Shown: positions 33,989-45,869 of the stretch, piece after piece | Numbering within the stretch: the first letter of the stretch is position 1 | How the letters are laid out: each line of letters begins with the position of its first letter | NCBI RefSeq assembly: GCF_004210375.1 | Contig: NC_134829.1 | Coordinates: 53,870,107 to 53,934,106, forward strand | From: Tachypleus tridentatus | Lineage: Eukaryota; Arthropoda; Merostomata; Xiphosura; Limulidae | Reading direction: 5' to 3' | DNA: 64,000 nucleotides | The notes under the pieces: generated by a model | What the model was told of the DNA's origin: nothing | Databases searched by the model: none | What the model saw: the letters and a program-made list of their open reading frames with translations, nothing else | Translations under genes and position numbers: made by a program

Positions 33989-36677
33989 ATGATCACCAAG
34001 GTAAGTGCACGTTTATATATTTTTGAAGACCAGAACAAAAATTGAAGGACAGTCTTGTAACCACGTATCGTCCAAGAATGAATAATAACTAAACGTGAGC
34101 TGGAACAAACTGTTCTTACAGTTAAGTTTCTTTTCGCTTTCCCTTTGAAACCTTAGAATGTTAATACTGTTGATCTTAAATATTATAATACAACTATAAC
34201 AACGTAAGAATGTTTTTTGAAGTTAGCAGCTAGGATAATTAGGGATACTGACAGGAATACACCTTCGGCTAGGATAATTAGGGATACTGACAGGAATACA
34301 CCTTCGGCTAGGATAATTAGGGATACTGACAGGAATACACCTTCGGCTAGGATAATTAGGGATACTGACAGGAATACACCTTCGGCTAGGATAATTAGGG
34401 ATACTGACAGGAATATACACCTTCGGCTACGATAATTAGGGATACTGACAGGAATACACCTTCGGCTAGGATAATTAGGGATATTGACAGGAATACACCT
34501 TCGGCTAGGATAATTAGGGATACTGACAGGAATACACCTTCGCACGATACATCCATGAGATTCCTCTTGTCGGACCCTAAAGTAGGATTTAACTGTCACC
34601 CTTATATTGCATACTCATGTCAAATACGAGCCTTTGTCCTCACAATTCTGGCAAACTATCGAGCAGGTCACGCCTAATCCCTTCTTTTCGCGGATAGTTA
34701 ATGTTTGAAACACCGAGTCTTGTTCATGGCTCCTTTCTGCCCAAACAAAATAGTAAACAAACAACCAACAACCTACTTATGAACTATCCATTGTTTACAC
34801 AAATAATACAACATAATCTTAAGGATCTGCAGTCTGAGCACGTTAAGTAGTTATTCACACCCGACTTTGATGAGGTAACTTACAAAGAAGAGAAACCAGC
34901 TTGAAGTCAAAATGATGGCTGCTGTGGGTATTAAAACTTTAATTAAAATAAACTAGAGTACAATCAGGAATAACAAATGGTAACTCCAAACAAATACAGT
35001 CGGTATACACCAAGATTTCACTATTTCGGCTTAACCTGTCCAATGTTTCGGCATTAGAACTTAACAAGTCCAACGTTTTGTCGCTGCAATTTCACAAATC
35101 CAACGTTTCGCGATTGTAGTTTAATTAGTTCGACGTTTCATCGTTAGTGTTTAACCAGTATTAAATTTCTTCATAACACTAACTCAATCCAATGTTATAT
35201 TATAACGATTACTCTGTATAACGTTTCGTTATTACAGCTGAAACGAGATTAAATTCCTAGTTTCACTGTAACTGAAGTAAACACCAGTGTTTAACTTTAA
35301 AGAAATCCTACTGGTAAAACTCAGATCTTAGTTCACTGTTGTTGTTTTTTTTGGTCTGTAATTACGCACAAAACTACACAATGGGCAATCTGCTTTGCCC
35401 ATCATGGGTATCGAAATCCAGTTTCTAGCCTTGTAACTATGTAGATATACCGCTGTGCCACTAGTGAGCGCGTAAGTATTAGTAAACGATTTTGTTTTCC
35501 TGAATTGCCGACTATGTTTTTACTTCCTTGGCATGGCTACGTCTTTACGGCGCTTGACTGCAATCTGTGGGTCGCAGGTTCGAATCCCGTCCCACGAAAC
35601 ATGCTTTCCCTTTCAGTGGTGGGGAATTCTAACGTAACGGTAAATCTCACTATTTATTGGTAAAAGAGTAGCCCCAGAGTTGGGGGTGGGTGGTGATGAA
35701 TAACTGACCTTTCTCTACGCTTTCACTAGCAAGTTAGGGAAGGCTAGCTCATATAGCCCTCGTGTAGGCTCATATAGCCTTTGCGCGAAATTGAACAATA
35801 CAAAAAAAAGCATACTTTGTCAGTACTTGCTGTGATCTATAATCTTTATTTTTGGCATGAAATTTCATAAATTGCACTGTAATAAGACATAAAAATGTAA
35901 TTTTGTACTAATTTAAAGTCAGAAGTTACATTTAGATTTAATATTTAAACACTGCGCCACCTTCTCAGGATTACCAACTTCAGATAAACTTTTTTTCTCT
36001 TCCTATGCTATTTGTTAATTATATTTCAATAAAACAGATAAACGTATCTGGCAACAACTCTTGTTACTAAGTCTATATTCTTACGAGTATGTTCTTCCTA
36101 TGCTTTTCAGATTCCCTTCGTGCTCTTTGGCATGTTTTTTCTGGTGATGGCTTCTAAAGAACGGTCTCAAACCTCCAAAACTGCGGATCTGAAGGCTGAG
36201 GCATCAGGGTATGGTGGACTTAGTGGTGGATATGATGGAGTTAGTGGTGGATATGGTGGACTTAGTGGTGGATATGGAGGAATAAGAGGTGGAATTGGTG
36301 GTGGATTCGGTGGAATTGGAGGTGGTGGATATGGTGGACTTGGTCGAGGATTCGGCGGCATTGGTAGTGGTGGATATGGTGGCTTCGGTAGAGGCTTTGG
36401 TGGAATTGGTGGTGGTGGCTTCGGTAGAGGCTTTGGTGGAATTGGTGGTGGTGGCTTCGGTAGAGGCTTTGGTGGAATTGGTGGTGGTGGATTCGGTGGA
36501 GTTGGTCAAGGATTTGGTGGGTATAGAGGCTTCAATATTATACATCTACTGGCCATTCCTGTCGCTCTCGATGGAAGAGGAATTGGAGTGGGAGGTTTTG
36601 GTGGCCCTTTTTATGATTGGAGATTTGGTAGCGGACCTGTTAGAGGACTTGGTGGAACCAAAGGAGGCAGCTGGTAG
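33989..36677 (+). CDS. Glycine-rich secreted protein, cuticle-type (gene 2, two coding exons)
   Basis: Exon 1 coding is ATGATCACCAAG (33989-34000) with a strong donor gtaagt. The 2.1-kb intron (34001-36110) ends in tatgcttttcag. Exon 2 is 36111-36677, and phase 0 is kept. The product is about 192 aa. MITK joins IPFVLFGMFFLVMAS as signal peptide. A basic/polar linker follows (KERSQTSKTADLKAEASGY), then Gly-rich repeats. These are first GGYGGLS units, then three copies of a GRGFGGIGGGGF unit. The motif NIIHLLAIPVALDGRG lies near residues 144-159, and the protein ends Gly-Gly-Ser-Trp. The signal peptide, KAEA and LLAIP motifs, exon layout and promoter match gene 1. Likely an extracellular cuticle or matrix component; there is no chitin-binding R&R domain. 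The intron carries a 39-bp minisatellite and two SINEs. Antisense and alternative-frame open frames over exon 2 are composition artefacts. Confidence 0.88.
34230..34543. repeat. 39-bp minisatellite, 8 copies, in gene 2 intron
   Basis: Unit ctaggataattagggatact plus gacaggaatacaccttcgg. One unit has a 2-base insertion. The arrays of open frames seen on both strands (up to 138 codons) are repeat artefacts. Confidence 0.96.
34544..35019. other. Intronic DNA of gene 2
   Basis: No feature recognised. Confidence 0.5.
35020..35245. repeat. Degenerate ~36-bp tandem repeat in gene 2 intron
   Basis: Recurring ccaacgtttcg / ccaatgtttcgg / cgacgtttcatcg, each followed by a variant of agtttaaccag, about six times. 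An old array. Confidence 0.7.
35345..35472 (-). mobile_element. SINE-2 copy in gene 2 intron
   Basis: Reverse CAA-tailed subtype: taattacgcacaaaactaca ... gggtatcgaaatccagtttc, ending with ataccgctgtgccactagt. Confidence 0.85.
35526..35805 (+). mobile_element. SINE-1 copy in gene 2 intron
   Basis: Plus copy, diverged: cttggcatggctacgtcttt, B box caggttcgaatccc. It has a short internal duplication near its end (ctcatatagcc twice). Confidence 0.88.
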
Positions 36678-37502
36678 AAAACCTTGGTAAATTCGTTAAT
36701 ATTCATAATTCATTGCTTAAAATAGTTTTTCTTGTAGAACACTTAATGGTTCAATCATGAGTATGCTAATTTCCATTATATTTGTATTTATCACACTATT
36801 AATAACAGTATTTGTGATATAAAACTTACATGCAGTAGTGTAGCTTTATATATTTTCTGATTTTGTTTTATTCGTTTTCTGCATAATAGATTTTTTCGCC
36901 CTCTTCACGATGGAAACATATCAACATGTTTACTTTATGTGTAACGTCTGAGGTTGAGGGACAAGAAAAGAACAAAACAATTCAAGGACATGCCAAATCT
37001 TTGAAAAATTGTTTTGCGAAGAAATATCGCTTTATATACATATCTTTATATATATATATATATATATATCCTTTTTTCTGAAAAAAAAACATTCCTATGT
37101 TTCTATATTACATTGTAGTTCTAAGTTTTGTATTCGAAATTGTTTTTGGCTGTTCTATCAGATAACAGAAAGAGAGATAAAGCGCTTCAGAACTGCATAA
37201 AAAACATGAACGGTACTTGGAACACAAAATTCCCCACCAGCTTTTGTCACAATGTTGATTGTATTCATAGGCCTTAAGAAGTAACTTTACCATTCTAAAT
37301 ACATGTGTACAAAACGCTGTATTTTATTCTGATTTAGTAATTTCGAATAAAATTTTCTTGATACTTTAATGGGACTGCTCTTTCTCATCAGACTAAATAA
37401 GAAACGTTAAGTAACGTATACAGAAAATATAACGTAACAACACATGTGAGAAAAATGTTAGTATCGTATATAAGAAAAATATAGCAGAACATGGAGAACA
37501 AC
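36678..37502. other. 3' flank of gene 2 with candidate poly(A) signal
   Basis: The first AATAAA is at 37346-37351, 670 bp after the stop. A TA microsatellite is at about 37045-37070. Decayed units of the next minisatellite appear from about 37390. Confidence 0.5.
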
Positions 37503-38508
37503 ATGACAAGTAATGTGTACATGAATCCTAATAAAATAGCACAAATGTTACTAAATGTCAAGTAATGTGTACATGAATCCTAATAAACTAGCACAAATGT
37601 TACAAAATGTCAAGTACTGCGTACATGAAACCTAATAAAATAATACAAATGTTACAAAATGACAAGTAATGTGTACATGAATCCTAATAAAATAATACGA
37701 ATGTCACAAAATGTGAAGTAATGTGTACATGAATCCTAATAAAATAGTACAAATGTTACAAAATGACAAGTAATGTGTACATGAATCCTAATAAAATAAT
37801 ACAAATGTTACAACATGACAAGTAATGTGTACATGAATCCTAATAAAATAGCACAAATGTTACAACATGACAAGTAATGTGTACATGAATCCTAATAAAA
37901 TAATACAAATGTTACAACATGTCAAGTAATGTGTACATGAATCCTAATAAAATAGCACAAATGTTACAAAATGTCAAGTACTGCGTACATTAAACCTAAT
38001 AAAATAATACAACTGTTACAAAATGACAAGTAATGTGTACATGAATCCTAATAAAATAATACGAATGTCACAAAATGTCAAGTAATGTGTACATGAATCC
38101 TAATAAAATAATACAAATGTTACAACATGTCAAGTAATGTGTACATGAATCCTAATAAAATAGCACAAATGTTACAAAATGTCAAGTACTGCGTACATTA
38201 AACCTAATAAAATAATACAACTGTTACAAAATGACAAGTAATGTGTACATGAATCCTAATAAAATAATACGAATGTCACAAAATGTCAAGTAATGTGTAC
38301 ATGAATCCTAATAAAATAATACAAATGTTACAAAATGACAAGTAATGTGTACATGAATCCTAATAAAATAATACAAATGTTACAACATGACAAGTACTGC
38401 GTACATGAAACCTAATAAAATAATACAAATGTTACAAAATGTCAAGTAATGCGCACATGAAACCTAATAAAACTATACCAGTGTCACAAATGACAAATAA
38501 TGTGTACA
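37503..38508. repeat. 52-bp minisatellite, about 19 copies
   Basis: Unit gacaagtaatgtgtacatga, atcctaataaaataatacaa, atgttacaaaat. Variants include tactgcgtacat and gcacaaatg, some repeated in blocks (37950-38100 resembles 38140-38300). Confidence 0.96.
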
Positions 38509-38592
38509 TCAGGTTATCTGCGTGGTCCATCGAGGAGAATCGAACCGCTGATCTTAGCGTCATAAATCCGTAACCTTACCCAGCTGAGGACT
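38509..38592 (-). mobile_element. SINE-2 fragment
   Basis: caggttatctgcgtggtcca, gagaatcgaaccgctgatct, then aaatccgtaaccttaccc; the tail is missing where it meets the minisatellite. Confidence 0.78.
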
Positions 38593-39571
38593 ACAAGTAC
38601 AAAAACACAGGAGATAGCTAGCGATATACTACATACAACACCAACTCTAATATATATAATGACTATGACGTAATAATAATGATTTCTGTAATAAACAAGC
38701 AGAGTTATGACAGATTTTTGCTGTTGTTCTTAAAGAGCTGAAGGAACAATATTTAAAAAAAAACGGTCTACTGAAAAATTACAAAATAATAGTTTTATAT
38801 AAATCAGATAAAAATTATATTGTCATAGTTACATAATTTCATATGTTTTTCAAGGGAAAGTCTTCAATCCTGTGATCAGTAATTACACCCTTTTAACCCC
38901 TGAATCAGACCCTGTCCCTAACGCCTGAGTGAAGCTCAGATACTTTTCATGTATCTATTTAGCCCGTCTGTTTCTACATAATATTGCTCCTTAATGTGCA
39001 AGATCAAATGTACAGCGAGAACAGTAGTGTATATCAATCGGTATAATACTGTTTGAATCCGTGGGTTTTAACATGGACTGGCTGTTCTCTAGTTTCTGAA
39101 AACTTTCCAAAACTAGCTGCACCAGTTTGTTTTGCAACTTCATAAATACTTCAGCTGTCAAAGTTTGTATTATACCTCATGCAAGACCAGTTGAGAAAGT
39201 ATTACTTTAACATCTTATACATTACATTCTATTCAAAATACTACAGGGTAATACGAAGAGATTAACTAGATTAAATTGTCATTTAATATTTCAATAAAAA
39301 TCATGAGATTACAAGTTTCAGTCAATAGATGGAGCCAATAAAAGTAAGGAGAGAAAATGTGTTATTTCAAAAGAAGTGAATAACTAACTCTCTAATATAC
39401 TAATCCTTTACTGAGTTCAGTTATATACTGCTTTAAAGTATACTGCCAACAAAATAAATATCAAATATTTATTTCTATTTTAAAATTATTTGTGTTTAAA
39501 TGTATTGTAGTTTTTTATCCTTTCAAAGTTTATTCTCAGTATCTCTTTTTTTAATTTGTTTTGTATTAAAG
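38593..39571. other. AT-rich intergenic DNA
   Basis: Nothing recognised. Confidence 0.5.
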
Positions 39572-39683
39572 TAAAAAAAAAAACTACACAATGAGTTATC
39601 TCTACTGTGCTTACCATCGGTATCGATCCTGGTTTTTAAAATTGAAAGCTTCTAGACTTACTGCTCTGCCGTTAGAGGGCACT
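39572..39683 (-). mobile_element. SINE-2 copy, diverged
   Basis: actacacaatgagttatctc ... ccatcggtatcgatcctggt, ending ttactgctctgccgttag. Reverse CAA-tailed subtype. Confidence 0.75.
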
Positions 39684-40115
39684 TCCATCCAATAATAAAG
39701 CTAATGTTAAAATTAAACCTAAGTTTATTTTTCATTGAAACATGTAATTAAGTATATAATTCTTTGAAATGTTTGACTTTCACGATACGAAACAAAAATC
39801 TCAAATACGTAAGCAAACAATACCAGATAACAATATAAACTTCCAAAACTAAACACATTGTTTTTCTAGATGTAGACACATAGGAGAGTTTATACCTGAA
39901 CCTGATTTTAATTCAATAAGCTGTTTCTTTCTTCCGGTCGTGTTTTCAACAAACTTGATCTGAAAATAATGTTATGCGTTCCTGTATATGATCTGAATGA
40001 CCACTTACTTTTGGAATGTTTATGGAAAACGAAACATCAGACTGAGTACTTAACCAAACCGAACACCCTGGTAGAACACCTAAGGTAATGTTTACTAAGT
40101 GTTGTGAATATATCT
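39684..40115. other. AT-rich intergenic DNA
   Basis: Nothing recognised. Confidence 0.5.
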
Positions 40116-40124
40116 TAATAAGAA

Positions 40125-40252
40125 GAAGCCACCTGTTGGCACAGCGGTAAGTCTACGGATTTACAATGTTAACATCAGGGGTTCAATTCCTCTCGGTGGA
40201 CACAGCAGATAGCCGATGTGGATTTGTTATAAGAAAACACAGACACTAATGA
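40125..40252 (+). mobile_element. SINE-2 copy with target duplication, best example
   Basis: gccacctgttggcacagcgg (A box), ggggttcaattcctctcggt (B box), then cacagcagatagccgatgtg and ttataagaaaacacag. The 9-bp duplication taataagaa is at 40116-40124 and 40253-40261. A good reference for the family. Confidence 0.93.
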
Positions 40253-40387
40253 TAATAAGAAACAAAATCAACTAGTTGTCAAATGTTTACAGTAATTCCA
40301 GACCAACTGAGTGCTCTAAGTGTAAAACTATGGAATTGTGGGATTGACAGTTAGTACAGTCTAAAGCAACACAACTTTACTGGGGAG

Positions 40388-41040
40388 AGGCATGTTGTTA
40401 GTGTTGCTGTGCTACAGCGTATTACCTGTTGAACCAGAAACATGTTGTTAGTGTTGCTATGCTACAGCGTATTACCTGTTGAACCAGAAACATGTTGTTA
40501 GTGTTGCTATGCTACAGCGTATTACCTGTTGAACCAGAAACATGTTGTTAGTGTTGCTGTGCTACAGCATATTACCTGTTGAACCAGAAACATGTTGTTA
40601 GTGTTGCTGTGCTACAGCATATTACCTGTTGAACCAGAAACATGTTGTTAGTGTTGCTATGCTACAGCGTATTACCTGTTGAACCAGAAACATGTTGTTA
40701 ATGTTGCTATGCTACAGCGTATTACCTGTTGAACCAGAAACATGTTGTTAGTGTTGCTATGCTACAGCGTATTACCTGTTGAACCAGAAACATGTTGTTA
40801 GTGTTGCTATGCTACAGCATATTACCTGTTGAACCAGAAACATGTTGTTAGTGTTGCTGTGCTACAGCATATTACCTGTTGAACCAGAAACATGTTGTTA
40901 GTGTTGCTATGCTACAGCATATTACCTGTTGTACCAGAAACATGTTGTTAGTGTTGCTATGCTACAGCGTATTACCTGTTGAACCAGAAACATGTTGTTA
41001 GTGTTGCTATGCTACAGCGTATTACCTGTTGAACCAGAAA
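40388..41040. repeat. 50-bp minisatellite, 13 copies
   Basis: Unit catgttgttagtgttgctat, gctacagcgtattacctgtt, gaaccagaaa. Only a few positions vary (ctat/ctgt, gcgt/gcat). Confidence 0.97.
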
Positions 41041-41227
41041 CGTTCTTCAGATGCATGTGTAAACAAATCCTAAACTAAATCTTATAAGGTTCTAATTAGT
41101 AGTTTGATCCCAGAACCAAACTCAAAGCTGATAGCCCAACATTTAGCTGTGCATTTCAAACAAAAGAATCAAACATTAAGCGATTATTCTCTGTACTACC
41201 AACTTTACATCTTCAATCATGTATCTA

Positions 41228-41320
41228 GTTGGGACAGCGGTAAGTCTACAGACCCATAACGCTTAATTCGGGGTTTTATTTCCCGCATTTGATACAGCAC
41301 AGTATATTGACATTTAATTA
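41228..41320 (+). mobile_element. SINE-2 fragment
   Basis: tagttgggacagcggtaagt, ctacagacccataacgct, ggggttttatttccc, then gatacagcacagtatat. Decayed. Confidence 0.65.
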
Positions 41321-41379
41321 GAACCTGTTGAATATAAAGAAAGTTCGGTTTAGATTAAAAAGGATGTTGTTTTACTTGC

Positions 41380-41622
41380 GGACAGTTGGTTCGGGCGCTT
41401 GGTTTGCAATCTTAGGTTCGCAGGTTCGAATAACTAGCCCACCAAACATGCTCTCCCTTTTAGCTGTGGAGAATTTATAACGTGACGGCCAATCCCACTA
41501 TTCCTTTGTAAAAGAGAAGCCCAAAAATTGGCGATAAGTGGTGACGACTAGCTGTTGAATTGAGAACGGATAACACAGATAGCCCTCGTGTGTCTGCGCA
41601 AAATGCAAGAAAACAAAGAGAA
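41380..41622 (+). mobile_element. SINE-1 copy, diverged
   Basis: gttggttcgggcgcttggtt, gcaggttcgaataact, accaaacatgctctcc, body with internal deletion, tail ctgcgcaaaatgcaagaaaa. Confidence 0.83.
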
Positions 41623-41731
41623 CAAACACTTGTGGACAGGACGCGGCCTGTTGAGCTTGTTGGAATGGGAATCCAAATGTCTGGGATTCGATAGATGATG
41701 CGTTTGAATACGGTCCCCACTTTGTTGTTAA

Positions 41732-42003
41732 AGGCCCGGCATGGCCAGGTGGTTAAGGTGCTCTACTCGTGAGCTGAGAGTCGCGGGTTTGAATCCCCGT
41801 CGCACCAAACATGCTCACCCTCTCAGCCATGAGGTCATTATAATGTTATGATCAATTCCACTATTCGTTGGTAAAAGAGTAGCCCAAGAGTTGGCGGTGG
41901 GTAGTAATGAATAGCTGCCATCCCTCTAGTCTTACACTGATAAATTAGGGACGGCTAGCACAGAGTCGTCTAGCTTTGCGCGAAATTCAAAAACGAACAA
42001 ACA
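41732..42003 (+). mobile_element. SINE-1 copy
   Basis: Full-length plus copy: ggcccggcatggccaggtgg, gcgggtttgaatccccgtcg, body nearly consensus, tail cgcgaaattcaaaaacgaac. Confidence 0.92.
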
Positions 42004-43239
42004 ATCGTTGTAAATCGATTACGTTTGATTCACAGGGAGTCTCTCATTTGGTTCTTTAGTCTTCACGATCAAAGTATGTATGCTATTCTAACTGTTTCCG
42101 TTCTAACCATTTCCGTTTGTTTTTCAAGAGCTAGTTTCAGTCATAAACGTTAACTTAGTATGAGTCAATGTTCCTTCCCCCACAAAATTGATGAAATGTA
42201 CTTATATGAATATATTTGAGTGAATTTAAATAATTACATCCAAATGAAGCTGAATGAATAAACATAGATAGTTGGTGTATCGCCACCGCAATGTGGGCCC
42301 TACTTCAATAGTTACCTCCAACACCTAGGAATAATTTTATAATCTCACGTTGTAGCTTGTATTATAGGATCATTTTTAACAATATGCAGCCTATTTTGTT
42401 TCATGTTAACGTGTTTTGTTTATGGCTTGAAAATTTATGCTCGTATGAATATATATGTGTCGATTTCAAGTGCGATAATTATATATATAAGGAAATATCT
42501 CGAGATAGAAAGTATGTTAAACTTACAAAGGTTTCTGTTGACTCCAGATAAATATATATTGAAGGCTGTGTATGAGGGATCTTACCAAAACTGTTGCAGC
42601 GATGCCACGTGCTTTAAGCTGTAAGTGTGTTATAAAAGGGACAGTTAATCCTGTTACTTGGCTCACAGCCCTTGTTGTGGTAGACGTTGCTGATTGGCTA
42701 CCTTGCCTTTAGCCGTTAGGTCAATATTAGATACGCCTACTCTTGAGTCAGGGATGAACACAAATCTAAAAATATTTAAAGGGTAAAATGTTCTATGTCG
42801 ATACTGTTCAATGAATTGTGTGCGTATGTGAAATGAACTGTTCACACAGACTTGTAATGCAGAGTTAAAGCGAAATGCCTGAACGTACCAGAATAATAAT
42901 AATGATTATAGAACATGGACATTGTCCTGGATATGGTCACAGGAGGTGTAATCTACTCCGATCTCATGTAGTATTACACTTAATATTCAACAGAAAGTGT
43001 AACATTAGTACAGATGAGAAGAAAAGATCTAAGTAGCACCTGACTTTCCCAGGTCCTTTAGTGAGACCTAAACACCGATCATAACAACGAAGCGAACCAG
43101 GAATGTCTCTAACTTAGCCGTTCAACGTATGGGTCGCATAAAGTGGCGTTTAGGTTGAAAATACGTAATTAAGCATCGAACCATCTAGTTGTTAACACAA
43201 GGATGATACGTTCTCAAAAAAGTAAAGGAATAAAAAAAT
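42004..43239. other. Intergenic DNA
   Basis: About 1.2 kb with no recognised gene. Short open frames at 42357-42624 and 42663-42845 lack motifs, signal peptides or matches to the local gene family. Confidence 0.5.
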
Positions 43240-43497
43240 CATAGTTCTGGCACAGCGTAACAACTAGGGCTTCGACTCCTAATCTGAGGGTCGCGTGTTT
43301 GATTCTTCGTCACCGAGCATGCCCGTCCTTTTAACCATGGAGTTCTTACAATGTTACAGTCAATCCTAGTAGTCATTGGTAAAAATGTAGGCCAAGAGTT
43401 GGCGGTTGGTGGTGTTGATTAGCTACCTTCATCCTTATGTATTAATGCTGAATTAGGGTAATGTTCGAGTAGCTTCGCTTAGAATTGAAAAACAAGC
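43240..43497 (+). mobile_element. SINE-1 copy, old
   Basis: cacagcgtaacaactagggc, gtgtttgattcttcgtcacc, ggccaagagttggcggttgg and tcgcttagaattgaaaaac. Clearly the family but about 25% diverged. Confidence 0.8.
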
Positions 43498-43514
43498 AGC
43501 CATCTAGATTCAAC

Positions 43515-43580
43515 AAGGCCCTAGAGAACTGTCATGAAAAACTGTCATGAAAAACTGTCATTAAAAACTGTCATGAAAAA
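43515..43580. repeat. 14-bp tandem repeat, 4 copies
   Basis: aactgtcatgaaaa repeated four times with minor changes. Confidence 0.9.
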
Positions 43581-44243
43581 ACAAGCAAACAGCGGTAGAT
43601 GTTTCTGTCGTATAAGTCTACTACATAAGTATGTTTTAGCGCTTTTTCTATTATAGAGAGATACTCGTATGTGTATTGTAAACTGTTCTACGTGTAATGC
43701 ATTGTGTACTCTGTGTCTGTAATTTGATATATTTTTAAGCCTAAATTTTTAAATATATATATCTTTCACTTATACACTTCACAGGTATATTCATAATGTA
43801 TCCAAATTAAAGTAATAAAATTGTATTTGATACCAAATGTTTTATAAATAGGTCAACCAGTTTTCCTGAAATAACTTTTAAATATTATCAAAGCTTCCTC
43901 GTTTCTTATCATTACTCAAATTTAACAAACAAACTCAGTACAAATTACCCGAAATACAAAACCAGACCAAATAATATTCTGAAATAGATTAGTGGATAAA
44001 TTCTCCCCCCGTGACCCAGAACTCTACAAATATAGGTCTCTGAATTGAATATATCTATTTTATTAACTACACTTTTGTGTTTTTTTCTTGATGTTTTACG
44101 CCTATTGACAAACAGGTTACAAGTGACTATGCCTTCTTAATCTTTGTCCTACATGTAATATAATTAGTCTCGTTAATAAGAAGAAGAAGGGACGACTGGG
44201 GCGAAACCTTTGTTAAAACAGCTAAAAGTCTTTCTCTCTGAAA
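43581..44243. other. AT-rich intergenic DNA
   Basis: Nothing recognised. Confidence 0.5.
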
Positions 44244-44357
44244 ATGAGTTTATTTCAAAGTTTCACTTTCTTCGTGTTCGTTCTGTTTCCTTTTCCTTGG
44301 GCGGCCTCAAGGAGGTACACAAACGTAGACAGTTTTCCGTTTCTACCTGATATGTGA
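44244..44357 (+). CDS. Possible short secreted peptide (37 codons), doubtful
   Basis: An ATG at 44244 opens a 37-codon frame ending in TGA. The N-terminal part (MSLFQSFTFFVFVLFPFPWA) looks like a signal peptide, followed by a short polar tail with NVDSFPFLPD. The coding segment is followed by a diverged ~75-bp direct repeat of its second half (about 44300-44357 versus 44375-44430). No promoter, splice site or paralog was found, and a frame this short occurs by chance. I do not recognise it. Confidence 0.2.
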   Translation: MSLFQSFTFFVFVLFPFPWAASRRYTNVDSFPFLPDM

Positions 44358-44689
44358 CGTTTTCCCTAAAGTCAGCCTCCAGGTGGTTAGACAAATATAG
44401 TCTTTCGTTCCCACCCAACATCTGATTTGATGCTTCTAACAACAGTCATTGTTCTAAGAGGTGTTAGACGTAGCACAGCATGATATAATTAAACTTATAG
44501 AGATAAAAAGCTAGCTAAATTTACTTATATTGTTGTTCGTTCAACCGCAAAATAAACAATTGTATCGTTCAACCGTAGGACAAACAATCCTATTTGTATA
44601 CTATATTCGAATGTAGCGATTTCAAATATTGAACTTCAGTTCCTATGTTAAACGATTGTTGTATAAATCTAAACTTATAAATATTTATA

Positions 44690-44936
44690 AAATCAAACAA
44701 TCTCACAGTTAACAACTACTCAGGCATGTCGTTTATTATTATTACCCGAACGTCCCTATCTTGGCAAAACATAATCAAACAATCTCACAGTTAACAACTA
44801 CTCGGGCATGACGTTTATTATTATTATCCGAACGTCCCTATCTTGGCAAAACATAATCAAACAATCTCACAGTTAACAACTACTCGGGCATGACGTTTAT
44901 TATTATTACCCGAACGTCCCTATCTTGGCAAAAGAT
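44690..44936. repeat. 82-bp tandem repeat, 3 copies
   Basis: Unit with atcaaacaatctcacagtta, acaactactcgggcatgacg and cgaacgtccctatcttggc. Nearly identical copies. Confidence 0.96.
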
Positions 44937-45575
44937 ATTTCAAACTTTCAATATTTATTTATGTTTTTTACTTCTTTTTTTATATTCAGCTGTAAATATA
45001 TAATCTGTTAATTCACGCGGAATATGCACGTGCATAAGTAACCTATGTAAAAAGTTGGGCAGTTGGTAAATTTTATTTTGTAAATGTTTACTGATGGGGT
45101 GGATTCGTTATATAATTTTTCTTAACATGTATTTTAATTTCCATTCCAGGGGTGAAATTGAGGCTCGGCTTTATGCTGAGATTATATTTCTATGGATGTA
45201 TTTTCCAAGTTTCTGGTAATGGCATAAATCAATAATTTCTATATATGGGATAGTGGTTAAGTTCCCTTTGCTTTGTGGAGTGACTTAAGAATGTTTTTCT
45301 GTTTGTTAAGTGTTTCTTGTGTGCGTTTTATAAATTACTTAACAATTTATGTAACTAATATAGTACGGAACTGGTTTACTTTAATAAAGTATCGAGATAA
45401 GCCTGGAAATTCTTCATTGATGTTTTCTGAAGTACTTATAGTGTATACTAAATTTAGTGTGCTTTATAGAGGGTTTAGCTCCCATGATTTTGACCCCACA
45501 TACAACACACAATTGAGAAAACTACTCAAAATACTTGTAAAAATAACACATTGTTCTTAAACACGAACTAACCGA
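44937..45575. other. AT-rich intergenic DNA
   Basis: No gene recognised. The 95-codon frame at 45273-45560 has no family features and a composition like its surroundings. Confidence 0.5.
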
Positions 45576-45584
45576 GAACACAAA

Positions 45585-45860
45585 CTTGTTTGTTTTGAAT
45601 TTCGCATAAAGTTAATCGAGATTTGTCTGCGCTAACCGTCCCTAATTTAATAGTGTAAGACTAGAGGGAAGGTAGCTAGTCATCACCATCCACCGCCAAC
45701 TCTTGCTCTACTCTTTAACCGACGAATAGTGGAAGTTATCGAACATAATAACGTGGCTCCACGGCTAAAAGAGCGAGCGTGTTTGGTACGACCGGGTTTC
45801 GAACCCGCGATCCTCGGATTACCAGTCGAACGCCTTAACACACTTGGCCAAACCGGACCT
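45585..45860 (-). mobile_element. SINE-1 copy with target duplication
   Basis: Full-length reverse copy. The exact 9-bp duplication gaacacaaa is at 45576-45584 and 45861-45869. Confidence 0.93.
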
Positions 45861-45869
45861 GAACACAAA

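Noticed and set aside
36204-36690. Frames antisense to or overlapping gene 2 exon 2 (36204-36545 minus, 36289-36690 plus, 36167-36361 minus)
   Set aside because: Gly codon repeats read in other frames or strands give Thr/Ser-, Val/Glu- or Pro-rich artefacts. The Gly-rich frame has splice sites, a signal peptide and a paralog.
45273-45560. 95-codon plus-strand frame
   Set aside because: No recognisable domain, ordinary AT-rich composition, and it is isolated from any promoter or splice signal.
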